Shown: positions 47,601 to 59,363 of the stretch, piece by piece
Layout: each line of letters begins with the position of its first letter
Position numbering within the stretch: position 1 is the first letter of the stretch
DNA from: Cloeon dipterum
Lineage: Eukaryota; Arthropoda; Insecta; Ephemeroptera; Baetidae
Reading direction: 5' to 3'
NCBI RefSeq assembly: GCF_949628265.1
Contig: NC_088789.1
Coordinates: forward strand, 1,116,001 to 1,180,000
DNA length: 64,000 bases
Position numbers and translations under genes: made by a program
Notes under the pieces: model-generated
Seen by the model: the letters and a program-made list of their open reading frames with translations, nothing else
What the model was told of the DNA's origin: nothing
Databases searched by the model: none

Positions 47601-49200
47601 ATCCCGCCAATCACAAGTTCCCGAGTGTGAGCAGTCAACGTAATCGTCCAGTCTTTTCTCAATTTTATATCGTTTCTAAATATCCTTGCTGTTGTCCATT
47701 CATTTTTCCTTCTAGTTATGATGTTTTCATTGAAGATCACAATTTTTTGTGCATTTTTTATCTCAATTTTAAACGCTTGATTGCCTTGTGATATTTGCAT
47801 TGTTGTCAGGAACACGACATCAATACAAAACGCATTCGGCAAATCAGATTTCAAGGGCAATTCCATTGATTTTAATGATTCAAAAGGCAGAAGCACATTG
47901 TCTAAAAAAGAAGAAAGAAATTTCTTATACGTTCAATCGCTTTTCCACTTTTTAAGAAACAAAATAAAAAAAACAAACGCACATTTGTGAAGTTTAAAGA
48001 GACCTTCTTCATTTGTCCTGAAGGACAAAACGTTCATCACCTGATTGATACTTTTACTGCAAGAAATTTGAGAAATTAATCAATAAAGAAAATCCGAGGG
48101 TTCTTGGTAAATCTGAAAATGAATTAAATCTATAGATGACACAGATACCTATCAAAGAGGTTGATTGTTAATGAATTTGTCGGAGCTCGATAGTTAATTT
48201 CGTTAAATGACTGTTGTGTTGCCATTACTTCCGCATGCACCCAACTTTTCCCTCCGATCAGAATGATTTTGTCCTATATGTAAAATTAAGTTTATTTTTC
48301 CAGATGCCACCAGTCATTTAAAGCATCAAACCTTTAAAGTTAAAAACCTTTCGTTACATGTCGACAATTTTCCACGCTCAAAATGCTCAATTGCCGTGCA
48401 GTATTGCAACTGAGACTGATGTGTGTTACCCCAACCGTCGATAACAGCTCTGTATCCATTCTCAAAGGTTGAGTTATTCGTGAAGAGAAACTGTGCTGAG
48501 TCATTCGCCAGAATTGAAAAATGTAATCTGAAGTATTGATGCGTTGGAATTTTGGATTCAAATTTTCCGTGGGTGAAGTAAGTTGCAAAGTCTGTAATTC
48601 GTTTATCAAAGTCTGATTTTTAAGGAGATGTCGTTTCAATACCATTCCAACGGAAGTCAGTAACCATTGGATAAGGGTCAAGAGAGTTTTCTGTATTGAG
48701 ACTGCGGTTCCATCCACTTTTCCACTCCCAAGACTGACAACCATTTTCGATCACTAGATTGCAATCGTATTTGGCATCAGGTGGAAGCACAGGGTTTCCA
48801 TCCAAATCCACTACATCCACTTTGGTAAAATCTTTTGTGACAAAAATGTTTTCAGTTTAGTCGTGAATTAAGATTTTTTATTAGTTTAATATGGGTTGTG
48901 TCAATAAGAGGTATTAATTTGTAATAAAATTAAAGATCTCCTAGAAATATTTGTGGTTTTAATTGTTATACTGAACTGACCTTGTTTATTTTCAGGTTTT
49001 TTGACAAAAGCGACAGTTTTGTCCGAAACGCAAGCCTTCAATTTCCCAAATTTTTTAACTTCAAACACGTAACCATTCGTGAAATTGAAATCTGTTAGTT
49101 TGAAGACATTGTATATATTATATAAATATAGTCTCTTAATTCAAGACTCACCTTCAGCCAGGAGCAAAATAAAGAGCAGGGCGGAGAAACGCCCAAACAT
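38616..49200 (-). CDS. Receptor-type PTP, paralog 4 (RPTP-4), with intron loss and D1 Arg-to-Lys
   Basis: Signal peptide exon 49200-49152, FAMeT-like module (48870-48130), beta-rich module (47896-47580), four EGF-like repeats (near 47370, 47205, 47010, 46735), FN3-like pair, membrane helix (exon near 41160-40862), D1 and D2; last exon 38693-38616. The intron between the two FN3-a exons contains a 4.6-kb insertion (41755-46358), so the gene is split but its exons are intact. D1 has KNRYAN, WPDQGVP and [10 protein letters not shown]: the cysteine remains (40124-40126), but P-loop Ala is Gly and the phosphate-binding Arg is Lys, so activity is probably very low or absent. Exons 16 and 17 are fused without an intron (40576-40301, 276 nt). 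The ancestral stop has become TGT and the next codon is the stop. Confidence 0.86.
41770..42485 (+). repeat. Four tandem repeats of about 180 bp
   Basis: Each unit contains GGTCACTTGCGGTCACcT, a stretch like TTTTGCATTTCAGGCATGAT, AAATTTGGCTGGGATCA and the GTGCCCAGTCTTGGGCACC palindrome-like end. Units begin near 41770, 41947, 42129 and 42305 and become more diverged to the right. Confidence 0.85.
43384..43674 (+). CDS. Possible two-exon small ORF inside the insertion
   Basis: ATG at 43384 runs to 43485 (34 codons), where CCGCAG|GTATGC is a good donor. A TTATTTTGCAG acceptor opens 43552-43674, which continues in frame to TGA and gives 74 residues. An upstream ATG-bearing segment (43072-43206) also ends at a donor (CGAAAG|GTAAGG), but I found no in-frame acceptor joining it. 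No protein family is recognised. The region is more GC-rich than its surroundings, as a captured gene fragment would be. It may equally be chance. Confidence 0.25.
44685..45670. mobile_element. Diverged foldback element nested in the insertion
   Basis: Left arm (about 44685-45020) and right arm (about 45285-45665) are inverted copies, shown by the same peptide string ([14 protein letters not shown]) on opposite strands. The outer ends AGGTCAAAGGTCAtGGTCAC and the complement of GGTGACCTTGACCTTTTCCC resemble the inner arm ends of the RPTP-2 foldback (17499-18700), suggesting related families. The arms are clearly diverged, so it is older. Confidence 0.7.
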
Positions 49201-50996
49201 TTTGGGCTTTTCCAGTCACTTCTTCCAAGAGCGAACACTGCACTGTGAGCAAACAAAGGAAGTAGAAAACAGATGTACTTCTTAATTTTAGCTTGCGGTT
49301 ATGACTAAAAAACTGTCTCATTAAAATAGGCTGATAATGAAATGATTGCCATTATAGAGACCGCGTCAGCTGGAAAGTGTTTATGATATTAACCGAAAAA
49401 TTTTTGATCTCCTCAAGTGCATCTGTCTGAGTATCTACATCAAATAGCATTCAAATGAACAATATGTATAAGACCTCAATACAGTTTTTTTAAGTGCTTG
49501 GCGTGGAGCCGAAATGTTTTTTCAAAATTTTACTATGGATAGAATGTCTTTAAGATTTGACACCATCAGGGGATTACATGTAGAGCACGAAGAGGAAGAT
49601 AAAATTAATATTAAGGGTCCACGCTTCACTAAGCTTTTGTTTACTTGTTTATTCTCAACTGGGTGTTTTTTTATTCATATACGTCTAAAATATTTGTGGA
49701 ATAGGTTGGCCTCCCGTAAAAATGGTATTGATTTCCTCCCCTTTGTCAAGCCCTGATTTTTTTTCAGATGGAACACATGCCATTCGCAATCCTTCATAAT
49801 TATTTCTACATTTTTGCTGCCGATCACCAAGCAGGACTCATTTACAGTAACGACCAAAGAAGTGGTACGTGCTGATTATGATTATGAAAATAATTATCTC
49901 GCTTTTAGAAAGAGGTGGTCGATGTTTCTGCCACCGCCTCTGCATCCACATAGCGCGAACGTTATTAACAAAACAATATTCCTCTCATTGCACGCGTGAG
50001 ATGCTTAAGAGGATATAACGACATAATTATCATCATTCACGGTCATCATTTCATTCGTTCTGGTTAAAATCGACTACGGATATGGAGTGAACGAGATAAT
50101 TAACCATCTTTATAGCTAGACTAATCTTTCCTGCATTTCTTCATTTGTGGAAAACATGAGATATAGTTTCTCACATTCAGTAGAATAATTTTTTATTTGT
50201 ATGTACATTCGGACTGTGCTTCAAATATCTTGTTCCAAGAATAACTATCCCCAAAGAATAAATAATCCCCCAAATTTCCTGGGACTGTCCGGATTTTTTT
50301 TTTCAAATAATCAGTCACGCATTTTTCTTCCTGGTTCGCGTGCACCGTATCAAAGCAGTGGCTTGATGGTCATTATATTGAACTCGGCACTGGACGGTTA
50401 TGCAACCTGCTCCTAAGGAAAACAACGCGGCACAGTTTTCTTCCCATAGAGTTCCAGATTTTTATTGAATGGCCGCAATCCATCCAGTTTACTCCTAACT
50501 ATATTCTTTCAAGCGAAATTCTGATTCTTATTTGTTTAATGATATTCTGATATTTTTAAAAAGGCATTAATTTAATGATTTTAACTTATTAATTAATAAT
50601 TTGTTGGCATTTTTCACATACCTAATATTATTTTTTTCTAATAAACTAATTCTCTTTACTTGTCTTTCAGCGTGGTAGTATACACAAGGTGATTATGTTC
50701 TCACATGCATTCCATCTGATTGCAAAAATAACGCTGCATAATAATACTCTCTTAATTGATTCGAGAAATCTTTGCACACCTCGCGTATTGTATAGTAGGA
50801 ATGTGAATATCATGTTTTTTCATATCTTTAATTCTTCCATGCTTAACATAATTAAACTAATAAAAATCATAATTTTCTACTGCATAAATACTATTATTGT
50901 GCACAGTACAGGCTATAGATTATGGTTTAAAACAAAGTATATCATTTTATTAATATACATATCTAGAGATAAGATCACAGTTTAAAATTATTATCC
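49201..50996. other. Intergenic region between RPTP-4 and RPTP-5
   Basis: The upstream flank of RPTP-4 (49490-49870) matches flanks of genes 3 and 5. The block at 50305-50500 matches the downstream flank of gene 1. A plus-strand TTTCAG|CGTGGTAGTA sequence at 50660-50730 is conserved at 38325-38390. No gene is recognised. Confidence 0.55.
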
Positions 50997-53900
50997 TCAT
51001 CTTTTGAAGTTACCGTAGGTGTCAAACGAGTTTAAAAAGTTTAAGGCAGCCTCGTATACAAGCCCAAACTGGATCTGTATAAGGAAAACAAATTGAAATT
51101 CCAATATTTAGATATAAAATAATAACCGTACTTCTGAGGAAACAAAGGCAGGTCTCGACTTCCTCAGAATTCGCACCGCAAGCCCAGCATCAACCTTCTG
51201 CTCCAGTTTGATTTTCTCGATGACGAAGCCCATGGCGAGGAAAAGCCCGCTGGCAGTCACCCCGTCACTAAAAATCATTAATTATATATTTATGTTTAAT
51301 TTATTCTTGTTGTTGTTTATTCTTGCCAAAGTCATACCATTATAAGAACAGATATAAAATTTACAGCAAGAAATGGCATATTTAATTTTTCTTTAGTTTT
51401 TCTCTTACTGGCAGACAATGGTGATGCTATCTTCCTCGTGAGCAATTTTCAAAGTGCCCCATAAGCTAATGAGGGCTTGCAAGTTCGGTGGACCAACTTG
51501 TTGCGCCATCCAGCCAAATGAGGCGCACATGACGCGCACTTTTTTGCATTTTCCTTTCTAAAATACCAATTATTTAACAATGGTTTGCGCGAAAGTAATA
51601 ATCCGTACGCAATGAAGCTCAATATTCAAGGTTCTGTAGGAATTGTCATCTCTAGAGTCAGTTAACGCAATCTGTATTGTACCAAAAGTGAATCTGCGTT
51701 GCTTGGTTGGAATTAATTCAGCCTGTCAAAAGTAAATATGAAAACCAGGAGAGTTGGAATTTTTTAGATATATATACCTCAGAAATATGCGGCACGTTGA
51801 GAACAACGATTTGCTTGACGTTGAACTGGTCGATCATCCTCCAAAAATCCTCAACTGTATTTTTCATCGGCACTTGAGTGACGATAAATTGCTTGGCTCT
51901 GTTGTATCCGTCGACGGTAACGGCGTTGATAAAGCTCGTGGTCACCACATTCTCGTATGGGGAAATTTTAACGATCGCGTTAGAGGCTGAGTGAGAGAAA
52001 AAATTAATAAATAACTAGAGTGTTAATACTGATTGTATCTCACAGGATATGAAATGCGGATATCTGCATTTGTCGGTATCATTTCTAGCAGGTGTTTCCA
52101 ATCTCTGAAAATCCTTTTCGCAAATTTCTTCGAGTTTTGCAAAGCTCTCCTTGAGCTTTTCACTGTTGTTCGACTGTAGCAAAATTAAATTTTTGTTATT
52201 TTTACGTTGGAAAGCTAATCTTATCTTGGTCAAGACTCTAAGAACTAAGAACGTACCATTAACCGGCAATATTCCTCATGAAAATTGGCACAGCTTATTT
52301 CAAACTTGGGATTCGCAATGATCTCCAAGAGCACCAAATGGACGAACTCGTATTGTGCCTATTTTAAATTATTAGTTCAGTATTTTTACTAAATATATCA
52401 GTCAAGTTACCAAATTGTCGACCAAATTGACTCGTTGAGACCGCATTTTTGTGAAAATGCTCATCACATCAATTCGATTGTGCGAACGAAACATTTGAAG
52501 GCAAGCATCAATTAAAATAACTGTGCCAGTCTTCCCAACTCCAGCACTGACAATGAACATCACCAGTAAATTAAAAATGATAAAAGTTATGGTATGCAGA
52601 AACCTGCTGTGGATCAAAATCGGACTCTTGTTCCTGTGTTGGTTAATTTTATCCATGAAAAGAGCCATCGACTGCGGATAAAGAGGCACTCCATGGTCGG
52701 GCCAGCTCGTGTAGTGCAATTGTTGGACCTATTGAGGAATTTTAATATAATGGTATTTACTTGTGTGACCATTACGAGTCGGATCGCATTATCGCGGGAG
52801 ATTGATAAAGTTCGTGTTACGTAGTCGGCGTTTATTTCTTCATAAACTGAGCGAACTACTACTTTGCCGTATATGTCTTCCCTGTTGACGTCGGGCCAGT
52901 ACTTTTCACACTTTTTCTATTTGAAAAATATTTATATGATCGGGTCGCTTGAATATAAAAATCTACCTTGTCACCTACTACCAGATTTGTCACCATAACA
53001 ATTAAAGAAATGTTTTCCTGCCAAATCATTCTCCAAAAGTCGTTAACGGTAGATATTTTCGGTCCTTGAGTAGCAATGTAAGCCTTTGGTCGTTCAAATC
53101 CCTGAAAAATATTACATCAGGAGTCTAAAATAAGATCCAGCCAAAAAATATTACATCAACGTAGTTTGCGTTGATGTAGTCAGAGTATTTGTCGCCGGGA
53201 AGAAGATCCAGTACAACCCGAGAACAGTCGTAGGCGGCCAAGTTTGCGTATCGATTCTTTCTCTTATTTTGGGATTTGGAGCCGCAGTTCAATGACTGAG
53301 TTTGGCCGAGCGGAAATTTCTAAGCAAACGCAAGAGTCACATATTTTCCAGTACAACACGTCATTTTATATAAATTAATAACCTCAAACTCTTTCTTGAG
53401 GTTAAATGTAAGGGCCTTTTGCAAGTATTCTTCGACGTCAGTCGATGTCTTATTTAAAGGAATATCTTTATCATTATGAGTGAGTTGGTTTGCTCCAGCA
53501 GTTGGTGTTGGTGGTATCTCGTTTTTTAAAATTTCAGATGTATTTGAAAATTGCACAGTAGATAGTTGGTTTGAAGGCTGAGTTTTCTTCCATTTTTTTA
53601 GATAAAACCAAACTCCGAGAGCAGTGAGCACGGCTAGAACCGCCAACACGGTTGTGAATGGCGTTAGCAGTGACGAGTTTGTTCCTTCAAATCCCAGAAA
53701 CCATACATTAGTGTTTGCTTTCACTCTCGGTCTCGCAGAGGCGTGTGGCCCCCGCTGGCTCTTCTGCTGCTTGTCAGGAAGCCACGAGTCACTGCGGAGA
53801 ATAGAGCATTGGGCCCGTGGCTGCCGGACCAGCAGCAGATGAAGATCCGGCCGTGGCCACACCCACACCAACAAGACAGAGAGTGAAAGAACAAAAAACA

Positions 53901-56900
53901 AATTTCTTGTAAATGTGGAGTAGGGATTCATAGGGCGCAGAATATGCGGCATTTGGCTGCGATGACGGCCCCTTAAGCTTGCAAGCACTATCTTCTTTTA
54001 TTGAAATCATGATTTATTCCGCCAGAAAGAAAATTCAGCTCACAATTCGCACTTCACATTATAGAGTATCAAATTTATCAAAACTGAAAATCTACACATT
54101 TCCAACAAGCGCGTCTTGGTGTGTATTTTACAATATGAAATCATTGCTACTAACCTTTCTCGCATGCTGGGAAAGAATATCCATCTTCACATCCATTCAA
54201 ACAATTTCCGGTGGCACGGTTGAGCTTGGCTCCAAAGCAGTGCTTGGTGGAAGTCTTGGAACAATTTACTCCATAGCTGTTACCCTCGCATTCTTAAATA
54301 GGTAGCAATATTTATCTATTTTCTTTTAAAATCGTCAATCAACCGGTGGTACATACCATTAATGCAATCCGGAAAGGAATATCCCTCTTTACACCCCTTC
54401 AAACAACTTCCATCTACATGGTTGAATTGATCATCTTTACAATTTTTGTATGAAGTATTCCCACAATTTTTTCCGTAACTGTTGCGTTCACATGCTGAGT
54501 ATGAAAATAAAATAAATTCATGGGTGTGTTCAGCGTATATATGAGAAAATTATCATTCCCTATCAAATGAATTCGAAATACTTCCTTGTTAATTCCTCAG
54601 AATAAAAAATTGCAATAAATCATAAAATCTGTAAACCACAAGTTTCCCGAACATTTCCCTCAATATATGGTTTCATGCGTTAATTAACTGGTCTAGTCAG
54701 GTTATGGCTATGTATAGAGAATAAATTTCATTCATTATTTTACTTCCAGGAAGCATTCTAGGATCCAAGTTTGCATAATTTCGTGGAATGGATTACTCTC
54801 TTTCCGTGTTGGTTGTAAATTAGGTTAAGCTAAAGTATATGGAGTGAAATTAAAAAACATACCTTTTTCACACGGGGGGTAGTAACCATCTGCGCAACCC
54901 TGCAAACAGCTTCCATCGACACGGTTTATATCATTATTCAAGCATTTCTTCGAGGATGTCTTGTAGCAATTTATTCCATACTTATTACCCGTGCATCCTA
55001 AAAAGAATGTTAATTTATTAATGAATGTGTGTTATATTCAAAATACCATCGATGCAATCAGGAAGAGAATATCCAGCGGCGCACCCTTCGCGACACGTTC
55101 CGTTTGTTGGAAAGAAGTTTTCTTTAAAACATTTTCTTTGGGAAAACTGTGAGCAGTTTAGTCCAAACATAGTTCCGAGGCACTCTTTAATTTTTTAAAT
55201 ATGAGAAAAAAGCGGAATCAACAATTCAGTATACATACGACTTTCACAGTTATTTCCTTGATATCCAGCAAAGCAAGCGCAATATCCTTCCTGGTAACAC
55301 AATCGGGTACCCGAACAGTCTTCTCCAAATAACTTCTTGCAATCAATAAGTTCAGACCAGACTGTGGTTAGAAACACTCGTATGAATAACAAAATTAAAT
55401 TAATTATAACGCTTACTCTTTTTGACGTTAGATACGGCAACCTGTTCCGTCGTGTCTGTTTCTTTCACCAAAGATTGGCAGTGGTTTTGATTCTCAATTT
55501 TCGGCTTATAAACCGTAAATCCTGCTCGCAAATAATGACAATAACTTAAATCATACGAACAATTTTAATCTGACCTTCTTTGCAGAATTTGATCCCGCCA
55601 ATCACAAGGTCCCGAGTGTGAGCAGTCAACGTAATCGTCCAGTCTTTTCTCAATTTTATATCGTTTCTAAATATCCTTGCTGTTGTCCATTCATTTTTCC
55701 TTCTAGTTATGATGTTTTCATTGAAGATCACAATTTTTTGTGCATTTTTTATCTCAATTTTAAACGCTTGATTGCCTTGTGATATTTGCATTGTTGTCAG
55801 GAACACGAAATCAATACAAAGCGTATTCGGCAAATCAGATTCCAAGGCCAATTCCATTAATTTTGATGATTCAAAAGGCAGAAGCACATTGTCTAAAAAA
55901 GGGTAAAGAGATATATCGTATACTTTAAATTGTTTTTCATCTTGTAATTTCTAAATTATATATGATACAGAAATCTAAAAATTTGAGAATAACAGACGCA
56001 CATTTGTGAAGTTTCAAGAGCCCTTCTTCATTTGTCCTGAAGGACAAATAATTTTCCGTCCGATAATTATTTTTTCTGCAAGAAATTTGTCAAATTAATC
56101 AATGAAAAAATCAGAGGGCTCCTTTGGAATATCTGAAAATGTGATAATTTAATTTAATTTCTACAAACAAATACCTATAATCAGGGAAGTTGATTGTTAA
56201 GGTATTTGTCAGAGCTCGATACTCAATTTCGCCGGGAGACTGTTGTTCTGACTTTACTTCCGCATGAACCCAATTTTTCCCTCCGTCCAGAATTATTTGG
56301 TTCTATTTGCAAAATTTATTTTATTTTTACATATATGTCCTTATATAGTCATTTAAAACATCAAACCTGAACAATTTTTAACTTTATTTCACAAATCGGC
56401 CATTTTTCAAGGTTAGCATTGTAAATAGCCGTGCAGTATTGCAACTCTGACTGATGTGTGTTACCCCAACCGTCGATAACAGCTCTGTATCCATTCTCAA
56501 AGGTCGAGTCATTTGTGAAAAGAAACTGTGCTGAGTCATTCGCCAGAATTGAAAAATGTAATCTGAAGTATTCTTGAGTTGGAATTTTGGATTGAAATTT
56601 TCCGTGGGTGAAGTAAGTTGGTAAATCTGTAATTCGTTCTAATCAAAGTCCAGTTTTGAAAGAGATGTCGTTTCAATACCATTCCAACGGAAGTCAGTAA
56701 CCATTGGATAAGGGTCAAGAAAGTTTTCTGTATTGGGACTGCTTTTCCATCCACTTTTCCACTCCCAAGACTGACAGCCATTTTCGATCACTAGATTGCA
56801 ATCGTATTTGGCATCAGGTGGAAGCACGGAGTTTCCATCCAAATCCAATACATCCACTTTGGTAAAGTCTTTTGTGACAATAATGTTTTCAGTTTGGTCA

Positions 56901-57230
56901 TTATTAATAAAGAAAAAATATATATTTGTATCTATCAAGGACATATTTAACTGTCATAAAATTAAAAATCTCCTAGAACGATTCGTGGTATTATGCCATA
57001 ATGAACTGACCTTGTTTATTTTCAGGTTTTTTGACAAAAGCGACAGTTTTGTCCGAAACGCAAGCCTTCAATTTCCCAAATTTTTTAACTTCAAACACGT
57101 AACCATTCGTCAAATTGAAATCTGTTAGTTTGAAGACATTGTATATATTATATAAATATAGTCTCTTAATTCAAGACTCACCTTCAGCCAGGAGCAAAAA
57201 AAAGAGCAGGGCGGAGCAATGCCCAAACAT
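50997..57230 (-). CDS. Chimeric receptor-type PTP, paralog 5 (RPTP-5), no FN3, D1 Cys-to-Ser
   Basis: Signal peptide exon 57230-57182, FAMeT-like module (56870-56160), beta-rich module (55887-55575), five EGF-like repeats (near 55375, 55185, 54998, 54496, 54294), then directly the transmembrane/juxtamembrane exon (53689 to about 53395), D1 and D2; last exon 51074-50997. The FN3 pair present in all other copies is absent. The last EGF exon and the transmembrane exon are both phase 1, so the join stays in frame (E-K-G-T-N-S-S). D1 has KNRYAN and WPDHGVP but P-loop [10 protein letters not shown] (Ser codon 52606-52608), predicted inactive. The ectodomain is nearly identical to RPTP-3, while the cytoplasmic part matches RPTP-2 and -4. 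The open frame also reads through 53988-53690, which I treat as intron holding a MITE. Confidence 0.84.
53718..53889. mobile_element. Small inverted-repeat element at the RPTP-5 recombination junction
   Basis: CTTTCACTCTCGGTCT (53718-53733) is mirrored by AGACAGAGAGTGAAAG (53874-53889), with further imperfect pairing inward (GTGTGGCC/GGCCACAC). The core is GC-rich. It lies about 30 bp upstream of the transmembrane exon acceptor, in the interval where FN3 exons would be expected. Confidence 0.7.
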
Positions 57231-59363
57231 TTTGGGCTTTTCAATCACTATACCGCCAAGAGCGAACACTGCACTGCGAGCAAAAAAAGGAAGTAGAAAA
57301 CAGATGTATTTCTTAATTTTATCTTGCGGTTGTGACTGAACTACTCACATTATAACAGGCTGGAAATGAAATTTCATGCTCCTATAACTGCCAGCCATAT
57401 ATACCACCGCGGTAACTGGAAAGCATTATTTAATACAATTTTTTTTGCTCTATTTATCCCTTTCCTCGGAGCGGGAAGGGCGCGCACTGCACTAGCACGA
57501 ATGCTGAAACCCGGGTCCCAATAACACCGCGAACGGATAACATGGGCGCACCAGGCCGCACAGGGACCCAGCCCACTCAAGGGCCACTTGCCTCCGCACC
57601 GAGGACTGCATTGAAACGCTAGACATTTGTCCCGTGAAGCCAAATCACGCATGCTGGAAATGTGCAAACCAGCAAGTAACGAGTCGCCTCCCAGCTCGTT
57701 GAGCATTTTGAGTCTTTAAACTATTCACTTTTTGCCATCTCTGACATTGGGTAGGAGATCTCTGAACTGCTCAAATACCTCCCATTGCTTTGACACTCCT
57801 TGTGAGAATGCCCTAACAATGCGAGCCAACGGGCTGGTTATTGTGACCTCCTGAACTCCATCTGCCTGGAAATCTACTTCTACAAGCATTCAAATAAACT
57901 TTATCAGGACCTCAATTCAGTCATTTTGGCGGGAAATCACAATGATTTTACAAAATTTTATTATGCAAAAATGTCTCAAAATGTGATGCCATCACAGGAT
58001 TTTGTACAGCACAGAGGAAGATAAAATTAAATATTATGATGAGTCCAAGTTTCTCTAGAGTTTGGTTATAGGTAAACTTCTTTAAATTGAACTAGGTGTT
58101 TTTTTATTTATATATACTTCTTAATAATTTGTAGAATAGGTTGGTGTTTGAAAAAATCTATGTTGCTGATTTTCCACCCCTTCATCAAACCCTGTTTTTT
58201 CAACAGTAACACAATTTAAGTCCTGCCTAATTATTTCTACATTTTTGCTGCCGATCACCAAGTAGGAAGTGACTCATTGATGACTCGTATACAGTATCGA
58301 CCGCAGCTTTTGGTCGTTACTGCACGGACAGTGCCTATAAAAATAAAAACGGCTGCAAACAGCACAATGAAACACACATCCAAGGCCATATGATATGCAA
58401 CCGGCGTGACTTGACTGCTTAGCGGAACAACTCCCTGCCCCTTGTAAAATACTTAATTCCTAGTGTGCAACGCAAAATATTCATACATTAGGATGTTCAA
58501 AAATCAGAACTTTGGGCGATAAAACCACTGCCTAGCAAAAACTGGGAAAATTTATTATTTTATTGCTTTTTTAACACGAGAATCAGAAATTTAAAAAAAA
58601 ATTAAAAAATATGAGATTATTTTTTACTGTCAAATAGTATTAGTTTTTAGGAATGGCGGCGGCCAGAAAAATTCATTTCTTGTTAAATCGAATATGGCGT
58701 CTCTTCCAGTCGTGCTGATTGTGCTAAATTTTCCAAAGTAATTTAAATTCGGCAAACAGAGCTGTCTATACAGATGGCAAAATCGTTCATTATTTGCAAT
58801 GTTCAGACAGCCAGACAATACCAATAAGAGCGTTTAATTTAGTTTGGTTACTTCTGCACTTGGCACATAACGATTTAATTTAAATTTTTGGCAAGGTATA
58901 AAATTACTTTAATTAAAGCAGAAATACTTTCACTGAAAAATTCATACCAATGAAAAAGTCACCAGTATTCTTAAAATGATTAACTCATCTCCGTTTCATA
59001 ATCTTCTTCTAAAATATATAAAATTATCCATTAAAAATATGATTAGCTGTTTACTCAATAATACATATTTTCTACAATTTGCTGACCAGATTTAATCAAT
59101 TTAAATATAATTTCCATTTTTATAATTTCTAGATTTTTGTTTAATTTTTACGTGATCTATTACTACCAGCTCTTCACGCCCTGAATCGTCCTCAACATGT
59201 ACTTAAACTCTGCACTCAACTTCATTCATTATGCCACCGTGTCGTTCAGGTTTGTCTGATTTTTTTTATTTTTAAATAAAATTGAACAAGTTGAGAATCG
59301 AATCGTATTTATTTTCAATGTGTTTCTCAATTGAGTTTCCAAAGGAAATAAGGGAAATAAGCA
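57231..59363. other. Intergenic region between RPTP-5 and the protease gene
   Basis: Contains the RPTP-5 upstream flank (57950-58330, shared with genes 3 and 4) and a 0.4-kb repeat copy. The stretch 58400-59300 is AT-rich with no recognisable coding or RNA feature. Confidence 0.55.
57455..57838 (+). repeat. 0.4-kb interspersed repeat, copy 3
   Basis: Close copy of 24761-25155 in the same orientation, ending GCGAGCCAACGGGCTGG. Confidence 0.85.

Noticed and set aside
53690-53988. Continuous frame upstream of the RPTP-5 transmembrane exon with a hydrophobic segment, suggesting a new N-terminus.
   Set aside because: It spans a MITE and has no recognised start context. Splicing from the last EGF exon at 53689 keeps the frame and matches the other paralogs.
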